A stretch of DNA of 64,000 nucleotides from Corynebacterium gerontici (GCF_003813985.1 NZ_CP033897.1:1674001-1738000); one strand, 5' to 3'. Shown: positions 9,514 through 20,491, counted from the first letter of the stretch. Notes: a model not told the origin generated them from the sequence alone. Program-made: numbers and translations.

Positions 9514-10091
9514 GAAGGTTCCCCGATAGCGGGAATGCCGCCACCTGGCACTTCTCGGTCCAGATCAGCGCGCTGCTTTGGTGTGGGGAACGCCCCAGCG
9601 TTGGATGGCTTGGGCTGATACTCCACGGTGAGCTGCTCATACCAGTCTTTCAGCAAGGCGTTTTGCAGGGAGAACATGCGCTGCTCTTCGGCAGGTTCAA
9701 TATGGTCGTAGCCCAGCAGATGCAGGCAGCCGTGGGTGGTGAGCAGCGCGAGTTCGTGGCCGAGATCGTGGCCAGCCTTGATCGCTTGCTTCGCGGCGAA
9801 TTCGGGGCAGATGATGATGTCGCCGAGCATCTCCGGGCCGAAGGGCTGTGCATCGGGACGTCCTTGGCCTGGGGTCAGCTCATCCATGGGAAAGCTCATG
9901 ACGTCGGTGGGTCCATCGAGGTCCATCCAGCGCATGTGTAGGTCGCTCATGGTAGGGATGTCCACCAGTGAGATGGTGGCTTCGGCATCGCTGTGGATGT
10001 CCATGGCGGAGAGGACGAAGGAGGCGACGTCGATAAGCATCTCCTCATTTACGCCATCGAAGGCGGATTCGTTGACTACCTCGATGCTCAT
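9510..10091 (-). CDS. ybeY: Endoribonuclease YbeY
   Basis: Zinc-dependent endoribonuclease for 16S rRNA maturation and ribosome quality control. The 193 residues contain the signature [11 protein letters not shown] (about 115-125), whose three histidines bind zinc. [11 protein letters not shown] is conserved upstream. A C-terminal extension of about 40 residues ([28 protein letters not shown]...) goes beyond the E. coli length, as is common in Actinobacteria. It overlaps both phoH and the CBS/CorC gene by 4 bases, so the three are translationally coupled. Confidence 0.96.
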   Translation of the reverse strand: MSIEVVNESAFDGVNEEMLIDVASFVLSAMDIHSDAEATISLVDIPTMSDLHMRWMDLDGPTDVMSFPMDELTPGQGRPDAQPFGPEMLGDIIICPEFAAKQAIKAGHDLGHELALLTTHGCLHLLGYDHIEPAEEQRMFSLQNALLKDWYEQLTVEYQPKPSNAGAFPTPKQRADLDREVPGGGIPAIGEPS

Positions 10092-11116
10092 TGCTGCTCC
10101 TCAAAATGGTCATAGGCCTCCACGATGCGGCCAACGAGTTGGTGGCGCACCACGTCTTCTGCGCCCAGTTCTGCAAAATGAATGTCTTCTACTCCGCGCA
10201 AAATTTCTCGCACGACGCGCAAGCCCGATCGCTGCCCACCGGGTAAATCCACCTGCGTGATGTCACCGGTGACCACCATCTTGGAGCCGAAGCCCAGGCG
10301 GGTGAGGAACATTTTCATCTGCGCAGGCGTGGTGTTTTGCGCTTCGTCCAAGATCACGAAGGCGTCGTTGAGGGTGCGCCCGCGCATGTACGCCAACGGT
10401 GCCACTTCCACGATGCCCGCCTCCATGAGCTTCGGGATCACCTCGGGCTCCACCATGTCTCGCAGCGCATCGTGCAGCGGACGCAAGTAGGGGTCGATCT
10501 TGTCATTCAAGGTGCCGGGCAGAAAACCGAGCTTCTCCCCTGCCTCCACCGCGGGGCGGGTCAGGATAATCCGCGAGACCTGCTTCGCATGCAGTGCTTG
10601 CACCGCTTTGGCCATAGCAAGGTACGTCTTGCCGGAACCAGCGGGGCCGAGCCCGAACACCACCGTGTTGTCGTCGATGGCATCCACGTACTGCTTTTGG
10701 CCATAGGTTTTGGGGCGGATCACCTTGCCCCGGCGCGCCAAAATGTCGCTTCCCACCACATTTGCCATGGATTGCGGCGCTTCAAAGCTGACCATCGACA
10801 CGGTGTGCTTGACCGTGTCCGGGGTAATCACGTGCCCGCGCCTCGCCACAGACTGGAGTTCTTTGAGCACCCGCATGCTTCGCGCCACTTCATGTTCAGC
10901 GCCGATCACGGTGATTTCATCGCCGCGGGCAAAAATATCGACATCGAGTTGGTTTTCTAAGACCTTGAGGTTTTCGTCGTGAATCCCCATGATCGTTTGC
11001 ACATGCTGGGCATCCACCCCGACAGTGCGGGTGATGGAGGCGTGCTTTGCCAAATTGATCAACCTTTGTGTGTTCGTTTGAGTCTCGGTGCGCAGGCTGC
11101 TGCGCGTTCGCGCCAT
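10088..11116 (-). CDS. phoH: PhoH-family ATPase (PhoL)
   Basis: A 342-residue PhoH/PhoL P-loop ATPase, putative RNA helicase-like. An N-terminal KH-like region (residues about 45-95) precedes the ATPase core with Walker [12 protein letters not shown] (about 156-166), [11 protein letters not shown] (Walker B) and [11 protein letters not shown]. Genetic proximity to ybeY is conserved across bacteria and suggests RNA or ribosome work, though the cellular function is not settled. It is separated from rsmE by 3 bases. Confidence 0.95.
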   Translation of the reverse strand: MARTRSSLRTETQTNTQRLINLAKHASITRTVGVDAQHVQTIMGIHDENLKVLENQLDVDIFARGDEITVIGAEHEVARSMRVLKELQSVARRGHVITPDTVKHTVSMVSFEAPQSMANVVGSDILARRGKVIRPKTYGQKQYVDAIDDNTVVFGLGPAGSGKTYLAMAKAVQALHAKQVSRIILTRPAVEAGEKLGFLPGTLNDKIDPYLRPLHDALRDMVEPEVIPKLMEAGIVEVAPLAYMRGRTLNDAFVILDEAQNTTPAQMKMFLTRLGFGSKMVVTGDITQVDLPGGQRSGLRVVREILRGVEDIHFAELGAEDVVRHQLVGRIVEAYDHFEEQQ

Positions 11117-11119
11117 ACC

Positions 11120-11848
11120 TTACCAGCGGGAAGTCTTCACGCCGATCGCTGCGAGCGCCACCATGCCTGCCGTGGCGGTGCGCAAAACTTCCGGCCCCAG
11201 CTTCATTGCGTGCGCACCAGCGGCCTGAAAAGCCGCCAATTCCTCGTCACTAATCCCGCCTTCGGGTCCAATGATGAGAGCCAGCGAATCCGCCTGTGCC
11301 AGTTCCACTTCTTTGATGCTCTGAGTGGCGGACTCGTGCAGCACCATCACCTGTTCAAAGCCCGCGAGCATCGCCGCCACTTCTTTCGTGCTCGCAAGCT
11401 TTTCGACGTTCGGCACGCGCGCCCGCCTGGACTGCTTCGCTGCGGCCACAGCCGCTTGCATCCACTTGGCCTGCCCTTTGTCACGCTTGGCACCCTGCCA
11501 CTTGGCGATGCAACGCGATGCCTCCCAGGGCACGATGCGGTCCACTCCGGCTTGGGTGAGCAGATCCACGGTGAGTTCCGAACGCTCTGATTTCGGTAGC
11601 GCCTGAAACACGGTCACTGCGGGTGTGGGCGCTGGCGTGGTGCCGCGCTCAAGCACACGGGCCTGCAGGCGATCCTTGCCGGATGTGCCAGTGACTTCGC
11701 AGATGGCGAAGGCCCCGTGGGCGTCGACAAGCTGAATCCGCTCGCCCACCGTGATGCGTTTGACGGTCACGGCGTGTTTGCCTTCGGATCCTGAAAGCGT
11801 GAGCGTGTCGCCTTCGAGGTCCTCGGTGATGAAAACTGGCAGCGACAT
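11120..11848 (-). CDS. rsmE: 16S rRNA m3U1498 methyltransferase RsmE
   Basis: Methylates U1498 of 16S rRNA using S-adenosylmethionine. The 242 residues have an N-terminal PUA-like domain (FITEDLEGDTLTLSGSEGKHAVTVKRITVGE) and a C-terminal SPOUT knot with LIIGPEGGISDEELAAF and LGPEVLRTATAG, the family signatures. It shares one base with dnaJ upstream and lies in the dnaJ-rsmE-phoH order of mycobacteria (Rv2373c-Rv2368c). Confidence 0.96.
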   Translation of the reverse strand: MSLPVFITEDLEGDTLTLSGSEGKHAVTVKRITVGERIQLVDAHGAFAICEVTGTSGKDRLQARVLERGTTPAPTPAVTVFQALPKSERSELTVDLLTQAGVDRIVPWEASRCIAKWQGAKRDKGQAKWMQAAVAAAKQSRRARVPNVEKLASTKEVAAMLAGFEQVMVLHESATQSIKEVELAQADSLALIIGPEGGISDEELAAFQAAGAHAMKLGPEVLRTATAGMVALAAIGVKTSRW

Positions 11849-12984
11849 TAGCGGCGGAACTTATTCCGGAAGCGGCCGAAGAAGGAGTTGCTCTGCCTGC
11901 CGGCCACTCGAACCTCGGCGCGTTCGCTTTGATGTTCGCGCAGTTGCTCCATGAGCTTGCGCGCCTTGTGATCCAAGTCCACCGGAGTGTGCACATGAAT
12001 CGTGGCGATCAAATCGCCGCGGCCATCTTTTTGAATCAATGGCATACCCTCGCCGTGAACAATCACACGTTGGCCGGACTGAGCCCCTTCAGGAATTTCA
12101 ACCGCAACTGCCTCCCCATCAAGGCCTTCGACATGTACCTTCGCGCCGAGTGCGGCGTCGGTGAATGGGGCATCGATCTGCACGTGAAGATCGTGGCCGT
12201 CGCGCTGGAATACCTCATGAGGTGCGATGCGAACCTCAACGTAGAGGTCGCCCGCTGGCCCACCGCCATGACCAACTTCGCCTTGGCCGGCCATACGCAC
12301 GCGCATGCCGTCGGCGATACCGGCGGGGATATTCACCGTCAGATCGCGGCGGGCCTTGACGCGGCCTTCACCGGCGCACTTCTCACAGGGATCGGGCACG
12401 ATCTCACCGACGCCCCGACACTTCGGGCAGGTGGAGGTGGTGAGCACGTTGCCCAGGAAGGACTGCTGTACTTGCTGCACCTCGCCGGCGCCACCGCAGT
12501 TATCGCAGGTGTGTGCCTTTGCCTTGCTTTGCGAGCCGGTGCCTTCGCAGCGGTCGCACAACACAGCCGTATCAATGGTCACCGGCTTCTTTATCCCGGT
12601 GAATGCTTCCTCCAGGGTGAGCTGGGTGCGCAGCAGCGCGTCGTTGCCCGGTTGCACACGCGAGCGCGGCTGACGGCTGCCGCCTGCACCCTGGCCGAAG
12701 AAGGCCTCAAAAATATCGCCCAGGCCACCGCCAAAGTTAGCTCCGCCATGACCGCCCGCGCCACCTTGGGACATTGGATCGCCGCCCATATCGACGATCC
12801 GGCGCTTCTCAGGATCGAGCAACACCTCTTGGGCTATGGAAATCTCGCTAAATTTCTCCGCAGCCTCCTCGGTGTCATTGACATCCGGGTGGTACTTGCG
12901 GGCTAATTTGCGGTACGCCTTTTTAATCTCGTTGTCGCTGGCGTCGCGTTCGACGCCAAGAATGCCGTAGTAGTCACGGTTCAT
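11848..12984 (-). CDS. dnaJ: Chaperone DnaJ (DnaJ2)
   Basis: Hsp40 co-chaperone of DnaK. The 378 residues carry a J domain with the HPD motif (KYHPDVN near residue 31), a Gly-rich linker ([24 protein letters not shown]) and four zinc-finger repeats [24 protein letters not shown] and CEKCAGEG. The C-terminal substrate-binding domains follow. As the second dnaJ of Actinobacteria it lies next to hrcA instead of dnaK-grpE. A 148-base gap upstream separates it from hrcA and may hold its promoter. Confidence 0.96.
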   Translation of the reverse strand: MNRDYYGILGVERDASDNEIKKAYRKLARKYHPDVNDTEEAAEKFSEISIAQEVLLDPEKRRIVDMGGDPMSQGGAGGHGGANFGGGLGDIFEAFFGQGAGGSRQPRSRVQPGNDALLRTQLTLEEAFTGIKKPVTIDTAVLCDRCEGTGSQSKAKAHTCDNCGGAGEVQQVQQSFLGNVLTTSTCPKCRGVGEIVPDPCEKCAGEGRVKARRDLTVNIPAGIADGMRVRMAGQGEVGHGGGPAGDLYVEVRIAPHEVFQRDGHDLHVQIDAPFTDAALGAKVHVEGLDGEAVAVEIPEGAQSGQRVIVHGEGMPLIQKDGRGDLIATIHVHTPVDLDHKARKLMEQLREHQSERAEVRVAGRQSNSFFGRFRNKFRR

Positions 12985-13132
12985 GAGTTAAAAACGATCC
13001 TTCGATTTGTGTTGGTGTTTTCGCAATGTAAAGCGCTTGGCAACGCTCGGGACAAATTGAAAGCGAGATGATCATACTACCCGCTTCCTGAGCGCATTCC
13101 GCCACGGTCCCCTGCACGCCAAGTGGGAGGAA

Positions 13133-14170
13133 CTATTCGCCACCGATCACGCGCGATACGTACTGAGCAACAGCATGGACCTTCGACATTGTTCCCGAAT
13201 AGTCCATAAAGGTTGGCCCCACCACCGCCATGCCACCAAAGGTGGCGCCCTGGGCACCATAACCAGTGCTCACCACCGACGCTCCCGGCAAGCCGGCATC
13301 GGAATCTTCCTGCCCAATATGAACCTGCACCTGCCCCAGTTCCTGAGCGTTCGCCAGCAGACGGAGCACCACCACCTGTTCCTCCAACGCCTCCAGCAGT
13401 TCATGCGAGAGGTGCTGCGTGGCCTTTGCCAATTGAGAGGCACCGGCGACGATGATCTTGTCGTTCGGTTGTTCCAGCAGCGTCTCGATGAGCACGGTGA
13501 TGCAGCGCAGCGCAAACATATGGATCTCGGGGTCGAGGCGTTGCTGTTGCCCTTGTGGGTCCGCGAGCTGGGAAAGCGCCACGGAGGCGTCGGCAAGCGT
13601 GCGCCCAGCAAGGGCTTGGTTCAGCACATCACGCAGCTTCGCCACATGTTCTTCGTTGCAGGGATGATCCAGCTCAACGTTGCGTTGATCCACCCGCCCC
13701 GTATCCGTGATGAGCACCAGCAACAGACGCAGCGGGCTGAGCGCCACCACCTCGAGATGCTTCACGTGCGCCACCGCCAGATTCGGCAATTGCACCACCG
13801 CTGCCTGGCGGGTGAGCTGGGACAGCAGGCGCACACTGCGGTGCAGCACATCTTCAAGGTCCACTCCCCCTTCAAGAAAACTCACGATGGCGGTGCGCTC
13901 TGCTTGGGACAGTGGCTTGACAGTGTGAATGGAGTCCACGAACTCGCGGTAGGCACGCTCGGTGGGAATCCGCCCGGAACTCGCGTGCTGCTGCACGATG
14001 TAGCCCTCGGCTTCCAGCGCGGCCATATCGTTGCGGATAGTAGCCGAGGACACCTTGAGGTTGTGTCGCTCAAGCAGTGCTTTCGAGCCGACGGGATCTT
14101 GGCGTGCAATGTAGTCGGCGACGATTGCGTGCAGCACTTTGGTGCGTCTTTGCGCGGTGCTACTGCTCAT
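13133..14170 (-). CDS. hrcA: Heat-inducible transcription repressor HrcA
   Basis: Represses groE-type heat-shock genes by binding the CIRCE operator. Start chosen at 14170 ([33 protein letters not shown]) because AGGAGGG lies just upstream. An ATG immediately before it (14173) is equally possible, and a longer frame to 14308 overlaps hemW and is unlikely. The 345 residues have the N-terminal winged helix ([54 protein letters not shown]) and a GAF-like effector domain. No CIRCE element was found by eye upstream of hrcA or dnaJ. Confidence 0.95.
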   Translation of the reverse strand: MSSSTAQRRTKVLHAIVADYIARQDPVGSKALLERHNLKVSSATIRNDMAALEAEGYIVQQHASSGRIPTERAYREFVDSIHTVKPLSQAERTAIVSFLEGGVDLEDVLHRSVRLLSQLTRQAAVVQLPNLAVAHVKHLEVVALSPLRLLLVLITDTGRVDQRNVELDHPCNEEHVAKLRDVLNQALAGRTLADASVALSQLADPQGQQQRLDPEIHMFALRCITVLIETLLEQPNDKIIVAGASQLAKATQHLSHELLEALEEQVVVLRLLANAQELGQVQVHIGQEDSDAGLPGASVVSTGYGAQGATFGGMAVVGPTFMDYSGTMSKVHAVAQYVSRVIGGE

Positions 14171-14183
14171 CATTGCCCTCCTT

Positions 14184-15326
14184 TTATGCTCCTGCTGCGA
14201 GGATATCCGCGATGATCCCGTCTGCCAACAGCCGCCCAGACTCGCTGATGCGCACTTGCTCGCCCACGACCACGAGCCCCATCCCCCGGTAGCGCTCCAC
14301 AACTTCACGCTCTTGAACCGAAAACTCTCCCAGGGGCAATCCTTCTGCGATGCGCAGCCCCAGCATTACTCGCTCCTCGTGGCGCTGCTGTGCTGATAGC
14401 TGCTCGCGTTCCTGAACGGGCAGGTGCCCGCCTTGAAGCATGGTGGCGTATTTGGCCGGATGCTTGACGTTGAAGAATCGCTGGTCGTCGATGTGCGAAT
14501 GCGCACCGGGGCCCGCGCCCCACCAGTTGCCGTCGCGCCAATACAGCAAGTTGTGTTCGCACTGACCTCCGGGCTTTGCCCAATTGGATACCTCGTACCA
14601 GTCAAAGCCCTCGCTGCGGAGGCGCTCATCAATCATCTGGTAGCGGTTGGCGTAGGTGTCCTCGTCGGGCTCTGGCAATTCACCTTTGCGAACTTTCCTC
14701 GCCATCGCGGTGCCGTCTTCGACGATGAGCGAATACGCACTCACGTGATCCACGCCCGTTGCGAGAACCTCGTCCAGCGTGCGGTCCACGTCAGCATCGC
14801 GTTCGAAGGGCGTCCCGTAGATCATGTCCAGATTGACGTGTTCGAAACCCGCCGCAAGGGCCTCGCGGGCGGCGTCGAACGCGCGCCCCGGAGTGTGCTG
14901 GCGGCCCAAAATCTGCAATACCTTCGAGCTTGCAGATTGCATGCCTAAGGAGATCCTTGTGTACCCGGCGTCGCGCAGTTGCGCAAAAAACTCCGGGGAG
15001 GTGGACTCCGGGTTAGATTCGGTGGTGATTTCCGCCCCCGTCTGGATCCCCACTTCGCGCTCAATGGCGCGTAAAATCCGGATCAAGCCTTGGGCACCCA
15101 GCATAGAAGGCGTGCCGCCGCCGATAAAGATGCTGCTCACCGGCTCGGTTTCAGCCAAGGCGAGCTCACGCTCCAGAGCATCGAGGTATTCAGCAGGCGA
15201 AGAACTCGTGCCCAATTCGCCGGGCGTATAGGTGTTGAAATCGCAGTAGCCACAACGCGAGGCACAAAAAGGCACATGCACGTACAGGCCGAAGGGCTGA
15301 CTAGCCAACCGACGCACCCGCGCCAT
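14184..15326 (-). CDS. hemW: HemW-like radical SAM protein
   Basis: A 380-residue radical SAM protein of the HemN/HemW family. The N-terminal [28 protein letters not shown] holds the CxxxCxxC cluster motif, here CASRCGYC, with the extra downstream Phe-Asn typical of Hem[13 protein letters not shown] and [13 protein letters not shown] are further family motifs. HemW is a heme chaperone, not a coproporphyrinogen oxidase, and many members are misannotated as HemN. The hemW-hrcA-dnaJ order is conserved in Actinobacteria. Confidence 0.94.
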   Translation of the reverse strand: MARVRRLASQPFGLYVHVPFCASRCGYCDFNTYTPGELGTSSSPAEYLDALERELALAETEPVSSIFIGGGTPSMLGAQGLIRILRAIEREVGIQTGAEITTESNPESTSPEFFAQLRDAGYTRISLGMQSASSKVLQILGRQHTPGRAFDAAREALAAGFEHVNLDMIYGTPFERDADVDRTLDEVLATGVDHVSAYSLIVEDGTAMARKVRKGELPEPDEDTYANRYQMIDERLRSEGFDWYEVSNWAKPGGQCEHNLLYWRDGNWWGAGPGAHSHIDDQRFFNVKHPAKYATMLQGGHLPVQEREQLSAQQRHEERVMLGLRIAEGLPLGEFSVQEREVVERYRGMGLVVVGEQVRISESGRLLADGIIADILAAGA

Positions 15327-15981
15327 TCAATTTGGCAGCAACGCGTGCGAGCACAGCGTCAATGCGAGCGCGCTCGGAAAGGAATTGTGGCGGGTGCGCA
15401 CCGCGCATAGTGCGGGCATAGCCGGGGTGTTCGAGGGCGACGGCCTCACGCCACGCCTCCACCGTCTGCGACACCACCGCGTGCGCTCGGACATACAGGC
15501 GCGAAAGGTTCAGTGCTTGCAAATCACGAGCCCCGCGTTCAGTTTCGGCAAGCACCCATTCCACAGTGTGCTCAAGATTGATCAGCGTCTCCTCTGCCCT
15601 CGCGTCCAGGGACGAGGTGAGTTCGCGCACCACTACCGGGGATTGCTGGATGGGGTAGGCAGATCGAAGTGCTTTCGCGCTCAGAGCCGTAGGTGTTGAG
15701 ACCTGCTGTTGCTGAGGCTGTGGCTGCGAAACATGCCCCGAGGCCACACCGGACACCAGCGCCTGCCGCAGCCCCAGCAGTTCTGCGGTGACGGTCCGAG
15801 CGTCATTGCGTGCGTCCGCAGCGATCTGTTCAAATTCGGCCACGCAGTCGTCGACAAGCTCAAGATCCCAGTCGCGGATGGATTCGATGATGTTCTCAAT
15901 GTAGGTGGCCATCTCATCGCCGATGTTGAAAAGTTCTTGCGTGAGCTCACGGTGCCGCAAGGTGGCATCGTTAACCTGCAT
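15301..15981 (-). CDS. Conserved hypothetical protein, helical
   Basis: About 226 residues starting MQVNDATLRHRELTQELFNIGDEMATYIENIIESIRDWDLEL. The start was chosen because GAAAGGG precedes it by about 8 bases. A longer frame to 16113 has a low-quality N-terminus. The sequence is mostly amphipathic helix, with a Gln/Pro-rich linker (SQPQPQQQQVSTPTAL, about residues 83-98) between two helical halves. It has no signal peptide or membrane segment. It overlaps the hemW start by 26 bases, so it is probably co-transcribed. No family recognised. Confidence 0.75.
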   Translation of the reverse strand: MQVNDATLRHRELTQELFNIGDEMATYIENIIESIRDWDLELVDDCVAEFEQIAADARNDARTVTAELLGLRQALVSGVASGHVSQPQPQQQQVSTPTALSAKALRSAYPIQQSPVVVRELTSSLDARAEETLINLEHTVEWVLAETERGARDLQALNLSRLYVRAHAVVSQTVEAWREAVALEHPGYARTMRGAHPPQFLSERARIDAVLARVAAKLNGAGASVG

Positions 15982-16152
15982 CCGCGTGGCCCTTTCAATA
16001 GAGAAGATCATCAAAAAATTGAGCGCGAGGGAAGCGCTGCAAGCAACCTTAAAGCTTGGATCGAGCCGAGCGCGTGCGCCACGCCCAGCAACGCGAAAAC
16101 TCGCCCGCCTCAAGGGTGAGGAAGCAGGCGAGCAGGCGCGGCGGAAACAATA

Positions 16153-17982
16153 TTAGCGCTGGTAGAGACGGTCGATGGCGTCTGAGTAGCGACGGGTCAC
16201 AACGTTGCGCTTGACCTTCATCGTCGGGGTGAGCTCGTCGTCTTCCTCGGTGAGATCACGGTCGAGGATCACGAACTTCTTGATGGACTCAGCGTGCGAG
16301 ACCATGGAGTTCGCGGAGTTCACCGCGTCTTGAACCTCGGCGCGCAGGAAAGGATCGTCGCTGAGATCGCGCACCGTCTTGGAATCGGGGATGTTCCGGT
16401 TGAGCTTCCAGCGGCGCAGCGCTTCTTCGTCCAAAGTGACCAACAGGCCAATGAAGGGCTTCCCGTCGCCCACCACCATCGCCTGGGAAATGAGCGGGTG
16501 CGCGCGGATGGCGTCTTCCATCGGCGCCGGGGACACATTCTTGCCGCCGGCGGTGACGATGAGCTCCTTCTTGCGGCCGGTGATCATCAGGTGGCCGGAA
16601 TCGAGCAGTTCGCCCAAGTCGCCGGTGTTGAACCATTCACCTTCCATTGATTCCTTGGTGGCCTCCTCGTTCTTCCAGTAGCCATCGAAGAGGATGTTGC
16701 CCTTCACAAGGATCTCGCCCACATCGTTGATCTTGATGCTGGTGCCGCCAACGGGCAGGCCCACGGTGCCGATCTTCTGATCGTCGTAGGAGACGGTGGC
16801 GGCGGCGCAGGTTTCGGTGAGGCCGTAGCCTTCGTACACGGGCACGCCGATGCCTCGGTAAAAGTGCAAGAGGTCGGTGCTCATGGCGGAGCCACCGGAG
16901 ATGCAGTATTTCACCGCGGAGCCCATGGCGGCGCGGATCTTGGAATACACCAACTTGTCAAAGGTCTTGTGCTTGAGCTGCAGTGCCCGCGAGGGCCCCT
17001 CGGCGGTATCGAGGGCGCGCGAGTATTCCTGCGCCACCTGCTCTGCCTGCTTGAACATCGCCGCCTTGAGCGGCCCGGCGGAGTTCGCGTTGGCGGCCGC
17101 GGAGTTGCGCACCTTCTCAAACACGCGCGGCACGCCCAGGATCATGTTGGGACGCGCACGTTGGAATTCCATGGCGATGGTGGAAAAGTCGGACCAGTGC
17201 GACTGCGTAGCCCCGCCGATGGCCACCGCGAGCGCCACGGCACGCGCCAACACGTGCGCCATGGGCAGGAATGTGAGCACTCGGGTGCCGGGCACCGCGA
17301 TGTGACCAATAGAGTTGGTGAGCAGCGCTTGCGCCTCTGAAAGCCAGTTGGCGTGGGTCAGGCGGCAGCCCTTGGGCCGGCCGGTGGTTCCCGAGGTGTA
17401 GACCAATGAGGCGAGATCGCTGGAGCGTGTGTTTGCAATGCGCGCGTCTACCTCCGTGGAGTCTACGGTGCGGCCTTCAAACTTGAGCGTCTCAATAGCG
17501 GATGCATTGATTTCGAGGATGCGACGCAGTTGGGAGGGGGATCCCTTCAGGGCGGGCTCGCCATCTTCTTGCAGCACCAGGTGGCTCATGAGCTCGGTGT
17601 GATCGCGGGTTTCGGTAATGGCGAACACCGCACCGGAGTCCTCGATGATCCACTCGATCTGCTTGAGGGAGGAGGAATCGTAGATTGGCACGCTCACCGC
17701 ACCTGCGGCCCAGATGGCGAAGTCTAACAGCGCCCATTCATAACGGGTGGAGGACAACAGCGCGATCCTGTCGCCCTGCTGCACGCCTGCGTTAATGAAG
17801 CCCTTGGCAACCTCGAAGACCTCGTTGATGAATTCAGCGGCAGTGACATTGACCCACTCATAGTTCTTGGGCCGAGTGAATATCACGCCATAGGGACGCG
17901 CCTTGGCGGTGGTCATGAGGGCGGTCAGGCACGTGTCATGCTCGCCTACCGTGTACTCGGCTTTGGTGCTCACTTCCTGCAC
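16153..17982 (-). CDS. fadD15: Long-chain acyl-CoA synthetase (FadD15-like)
   Basis: AMP-forming ligase activating long-chain fatty acids to acyl-CoA. The 609 residues contain the AMP-binding P-loop SLVYTSGTTGRPKGC, the A5 motif YEGYGLTETCAAATVS, GEWFNTGDLGELLDSGHLMITGRKKELIVTAGGKNVSPAPMED (A7-A8), and a C-terminal catalytic Lys region (MKVKRNVVTRRY). The length and the N-terminal gate-like start fit the FadD15/FAA group. It diverges from malQ. Confidence 0.93.
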   Translation of the reverse strand: MQEVSTKAEYTVGEHDTCLTALMTTAKARPYGVIFTRPKNYEWVNVTAAEFINEVFEVAKGFINAGVQQGDRIALLSSTRYEWALLDFAIWAAGAVSVPIYDSSSLKQIEWIIEDSGAVFAITETRDHTELMSHLVLQEDGEPALKGSPSQLRRILEINASAIETLKFEGRTVDSTEVDARIANTRSSDLASLVYTSGTTGRPKGCRLTHANWLSEAQALLTNSIGHIAVPGTRVLTFLPMAHVLARAVALAVAIGGATQSHWSDFSTIAMEFQRARPNMILGVPRVFEKVRNSAAANANSAGPLKAAMFKQAEQVAQEYSRALDTAEGPSRALQLKHKTFDKLVYSKIRAAMGSAVKYCISGGSAMSTDLLHFYRGIGVPVYEGYGLTETCAAATVSYDDQKIGTVGLPVGGTSIKINDVGEILVKGNILFDGYWKNEEATKESMEGEWFNTGDLGELLDSGHLMITGRKKELIVTAGGKNVSPAPMEDAIRAHPLISQAMVVGDGKPFIGLLVTLDEEALRRWKLNRNIPDSKTVRDLSDDPFLRAEVQDAVNSANSMVSHAESIKKFVILDRDLTEEDDELTPTMKVKRNVVTRRYSDAIDRLYQR

Positions 17983-18171
17983 GGGGTCTCCTTTGATGAT
18001 TTTTCGCTTATCGACGTCCCACGCCCCGCCTGCACAAGCACTGCGAGGGGGATGGCGTTTTCAATTCGAGCGTACCGCTTTTTCGGTTTTGTGTCGGCGG
18101 ACACACTGGGGTTGGGTGGCGTGGGCGTCGAAAAGCTTGATTCATGCAAGGACGTGGCACAATGGTGCGTT

Positions 18172-20346
18172 GTGAGTTACATGGACGCGCTACGAGCCCT
18201 CGCCGATGCCTACAACGTGGCCTGGTGGTACCAGGATTCCGCTGATCAACGAGTAGAAGTCAGCGAAGACACCCTGCTCAAAACACTTCGATCTCTCGGT
18301 GTGCGCTTCGGCAACGAACCGCAAGAATCCTTGGAAGGCGAACTGCCTGTGCACGCGGAAAACCCAAGCTTTGAGGCATTGGAAGCCGCGCTACAACAAC
18401 GGCAGGACGAATTATTCGCGCGCCCCCTACCACCCTGCGTAGTTGCAACAGAAGGCTACCCGTATGTGGTGCACGTCCACGTCCACGATGGGGCTTCGGC
18501 AACAATGTCCATCACCTTGGAAGACGGCCAAGTACGCGAGCCTGCCCAAGTGGAAAACTGGACCCAACCCCGCGAAATCGACGGGGTACGCTGGGGCGAG
18601 GCGTCCTTCGAACTCCCTGGCGATCTGCCGCTCGGCTGGCACACCCTCACCCTAGAATCCGATAACCTCACCGCCAGTTGTTTCCTGATTGTGACACCGC
18701 ACCGCATCAACACAGCGGACGCCTTCTTGGAGCAGCCGGCGGCTGGCGTGATGGCGCAACTGTATTCGGTGCGCAGCAACAACTCCTGGGGTATGGGCGA
18801 CTTCAGCGATCTCGGCGCGCTCGCCCATACCGTGGCACAAGACGATTTCGATTTCCTGCTCATCAACCCGCTCCACGCCGCCGAGCCCTTCCCTCCCACC
18901 GAGGACTCCCCCTATTTGCCCACCTCACGTCGCTTCACTCACCCCCTCTACATCGACATTGCCGCAATCCCAGAATTGCTTTTGCTTGACGACGACACCC
19001 GCAGCGAAATCGATGCGATCGCAGCCGACTTCCAGCAGCGCAACCACAGCGGTGAGCAAATCCAACGCAATGACACCTACGCCACCAAGTTGCAGGTATT
19101 GCGTGAAATCTTTGCCGCCGGGCGCGATCAAGCCCGTGAACAAGACTTCCGCGACTTCATCGCCGGCGAAGGTGAAGGGCTGCACAACTTTGCCCAGTGG
19201 TGCGCGGCACAGGAAATTTCCGAACTCGGCGTTGATGGACACCACGCCATCGAACCCGACGTGGATGAACTTGCCGAGTTCTACATGTGGCTGCAATGGA
19301 TCTGCGACCAGCAGCTCGCCGCCGCGCAATCCGCCGCAACCGACGCTGGCATGCGTATCGGCATCATGGCCGACCTCGCCGTGGGCATTCATCCAGGCGG
19401 TGCCGATGCCCAAAACCTCCGCGAGACGCTGGTGCAGAAAGCATCCGTTGGGGCACCACCAGACGCATATAACCAACAGGGCCAGGACTGGGCGCAACCG
19501 CCGTGGCACCCCGAACGCTTGGCAGAAGCCGGGTACATTCCCTGGCGCGACCTGCTGCGCACCGTATTGCGCCACTCCGGCGGCATCCGCATCGACCACA
19601 TCCTCGGGCTGTTCCGCCTGTTCTGGATTCCACGCGGACAATCGCCTTCAACCGGCACCTACGTCCGCTATGACCATGAGGCGCTCATCGGCATCTTGGC
19701 ACTCGAAGCCCAGCGTGCCGGTGCCATCGTGATCGGCGAGGATCTAGGAACATTCGAACCATGGGTGCAGGAGTACCTCGCCGAACGAGGCGTCATGGGA
19801 ACCACCATCGTGTGGTTCGAGCACGACTGGGAGGACAAGCCGCTGCGTCAAGAGCACTACCGGCAACTGGCGCTCACTTCCGTCAATACTCACGACCTGC
19901 CACCCACCGCTGGATACCTTCAAGGCGAGCACATCGATCTGCGCGAACGCCTTGGACTACTCGAAAGCGACGTTGAGGAAGAACATGCCGCAGACCTTCA
20001 GTGGCAAGCAGACGTCCTGGAACGCGTTGCAGAACAAGGCGGTTTTCCTGAAGGCAAGCCCGTGGAACACTTCCACGGCGTGGCGCGTGAAGAACGCGGC
20101 AGCGTGGATCAGCTCATTCCGGCGCTCTGCCGATTCATTGCGCACACACCATCGGTGCTGACATGCGTATCGCTTGTGGATATGACTGGCGACGTGCGCG
20201 CCCAAAATCAGCCAGGAACCACCAAAGATCAATACCCGAACTGGTGCATCCCGCTGTGCGATGGTGAAGGAACACCCGTTTTGATTGAACAGCTCCGCGA
20301 GCTTGATCTATACAAGCGGGTAGCGGAGGCTTCGAAGCGGGGCTAG
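18172..20346 (+). CDS. malQ: 4-alpha-glucanotransferase (amylomaltase) MalQ
   Basis: Transfers alpha-1,4-glucan segments between maltodextrins in maltose and glycogen use. About 724 residues, the long MalQ form with an N-terminal extension (YMDALRALADAYNVAWWYQDSADQRVEVSEDTLLKTLRSLGV) as in C. glutamicum. GH77 signatures visible are SNNSWGMGDFSDL, ADLAVGIHPGGAD, GGIRIDHILGLFRLFWIPRG (nucleophile Asp region), IVIGEDLGTFE (catalytic Glu) and NTHDLPPTAGY. Start is GTG 18172 or ATG 18181. A motif A copy lies 35 bases upstream. It stands beside a maltokinase-like gene two loci downstream. Confidence 0.95.
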   Translation: MSYMDALRALADAYNVAWWYQDSADQRVEVSEDTLLKTLRSLGVRFGNEPQESLEGELPVHAENPSFEALEAALQQRQDELFARPLPPCVVATEGYPYVVHVHVHDGASATMSITLEDGQVREPAQVENWTQPREIDGVRWGEASFELPGDLPLGWHTLTLESDNLTASCFLIVTPHRINTADAFLEQPAAGVMAQLYSVRSNNSWGMGDFSDLGALAHTVAQDDFDFLLINPLHAAEPFPPTEDSPYLPTSRRFTHPLYIDIAAIPELLLLDDDTRSEIDAIAADFQQRNHSGEQIQRNDTYATKLQVLREIFAAGRDQAREQDFRDFIAGEGEGLHNFAQWCAAQEISELGVDGHHAIEPDVDELAEFYMWLQWICDQQLAAAQSAATDAGMRIGIMADLAVGIHPGGADAQNLRETLVQKASVGAPPDAYNQQGQDWAQPPWHPERLAEAGYIPWRDLLRTVLRHSGGIRIDHILGLFRLFWIPRGQSPSTGTYVRYDHEALIGILALEAQRAGAIVIGEDLGTFEPWVQEYLAERGVMGTTIVWFEHDWEDKPLRQEHYRQLALTSVNTHDLPPTAGYLQGEHIDLRERLGLLESDVEEEHAADLQWQADVLERVAEQGGFPEGKPVEHFHGVAREERGSVDQLIPALCRFIAHTPSVLTCVSLVDMTGDVRAQNQPGTTKDQYPNWCIPLCDGEGTPVLIEQLRELDLYKRVAEASKRG

Positions 20347-20350
20347 CCCA

Positions 20351-20491
20351 CTACATGGTGGAAATGAGCCACGCGAGCACCATCAGCGCGAGCAGCAGGT
20401 ACAAAGCCTGACGCACACGCGACTGCGGGTACTTGCGTTGGCTCTTCGCGCGTTGCTGATCCTGCTTCCGCAGATCTTCAGGGTTTGCCAT
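20351..20491 (-). CDS. Small single-pass membrane protein (46 aa)
   Basis: A short frame translating to MANPEDLRKQDQQRAKSQRK then YPQSRVRQALYLLLALMVLAWLISTM. A charged, Lys/Arg/Gln-rich N-terminus precedes one C-terminal hydrophobic helix. It overlaps the preceding membrane-protein gene by 14 bases and stops 5 bases from the convergent malQ stop. The overlap and the sensible topology support a real gene. Function unknown. Confidence 0.6.
   Translation of the reverse strand: MANPEDLRKQDQQRAKSQRKYPQSRVRQALYLLLALMVLAWLISTM

Noticed and set aside
11929-12906. 325-codon plus-strand frame within dnaJ
   Set aside because: Antisense to an unmistakable DnaJ with J domain and zinc fingers.
13175-14215. 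346-codon plus-strand frame within hrcA
   Set aside because: Antisense shadow with very high His content and no family resemblance.
12985-14300. CIRCE operator near hrcA or dnaJ
   Set aside because: No TTAGCACTC-N9-GAGTGCTAA match was found by eye, so none is claimed.
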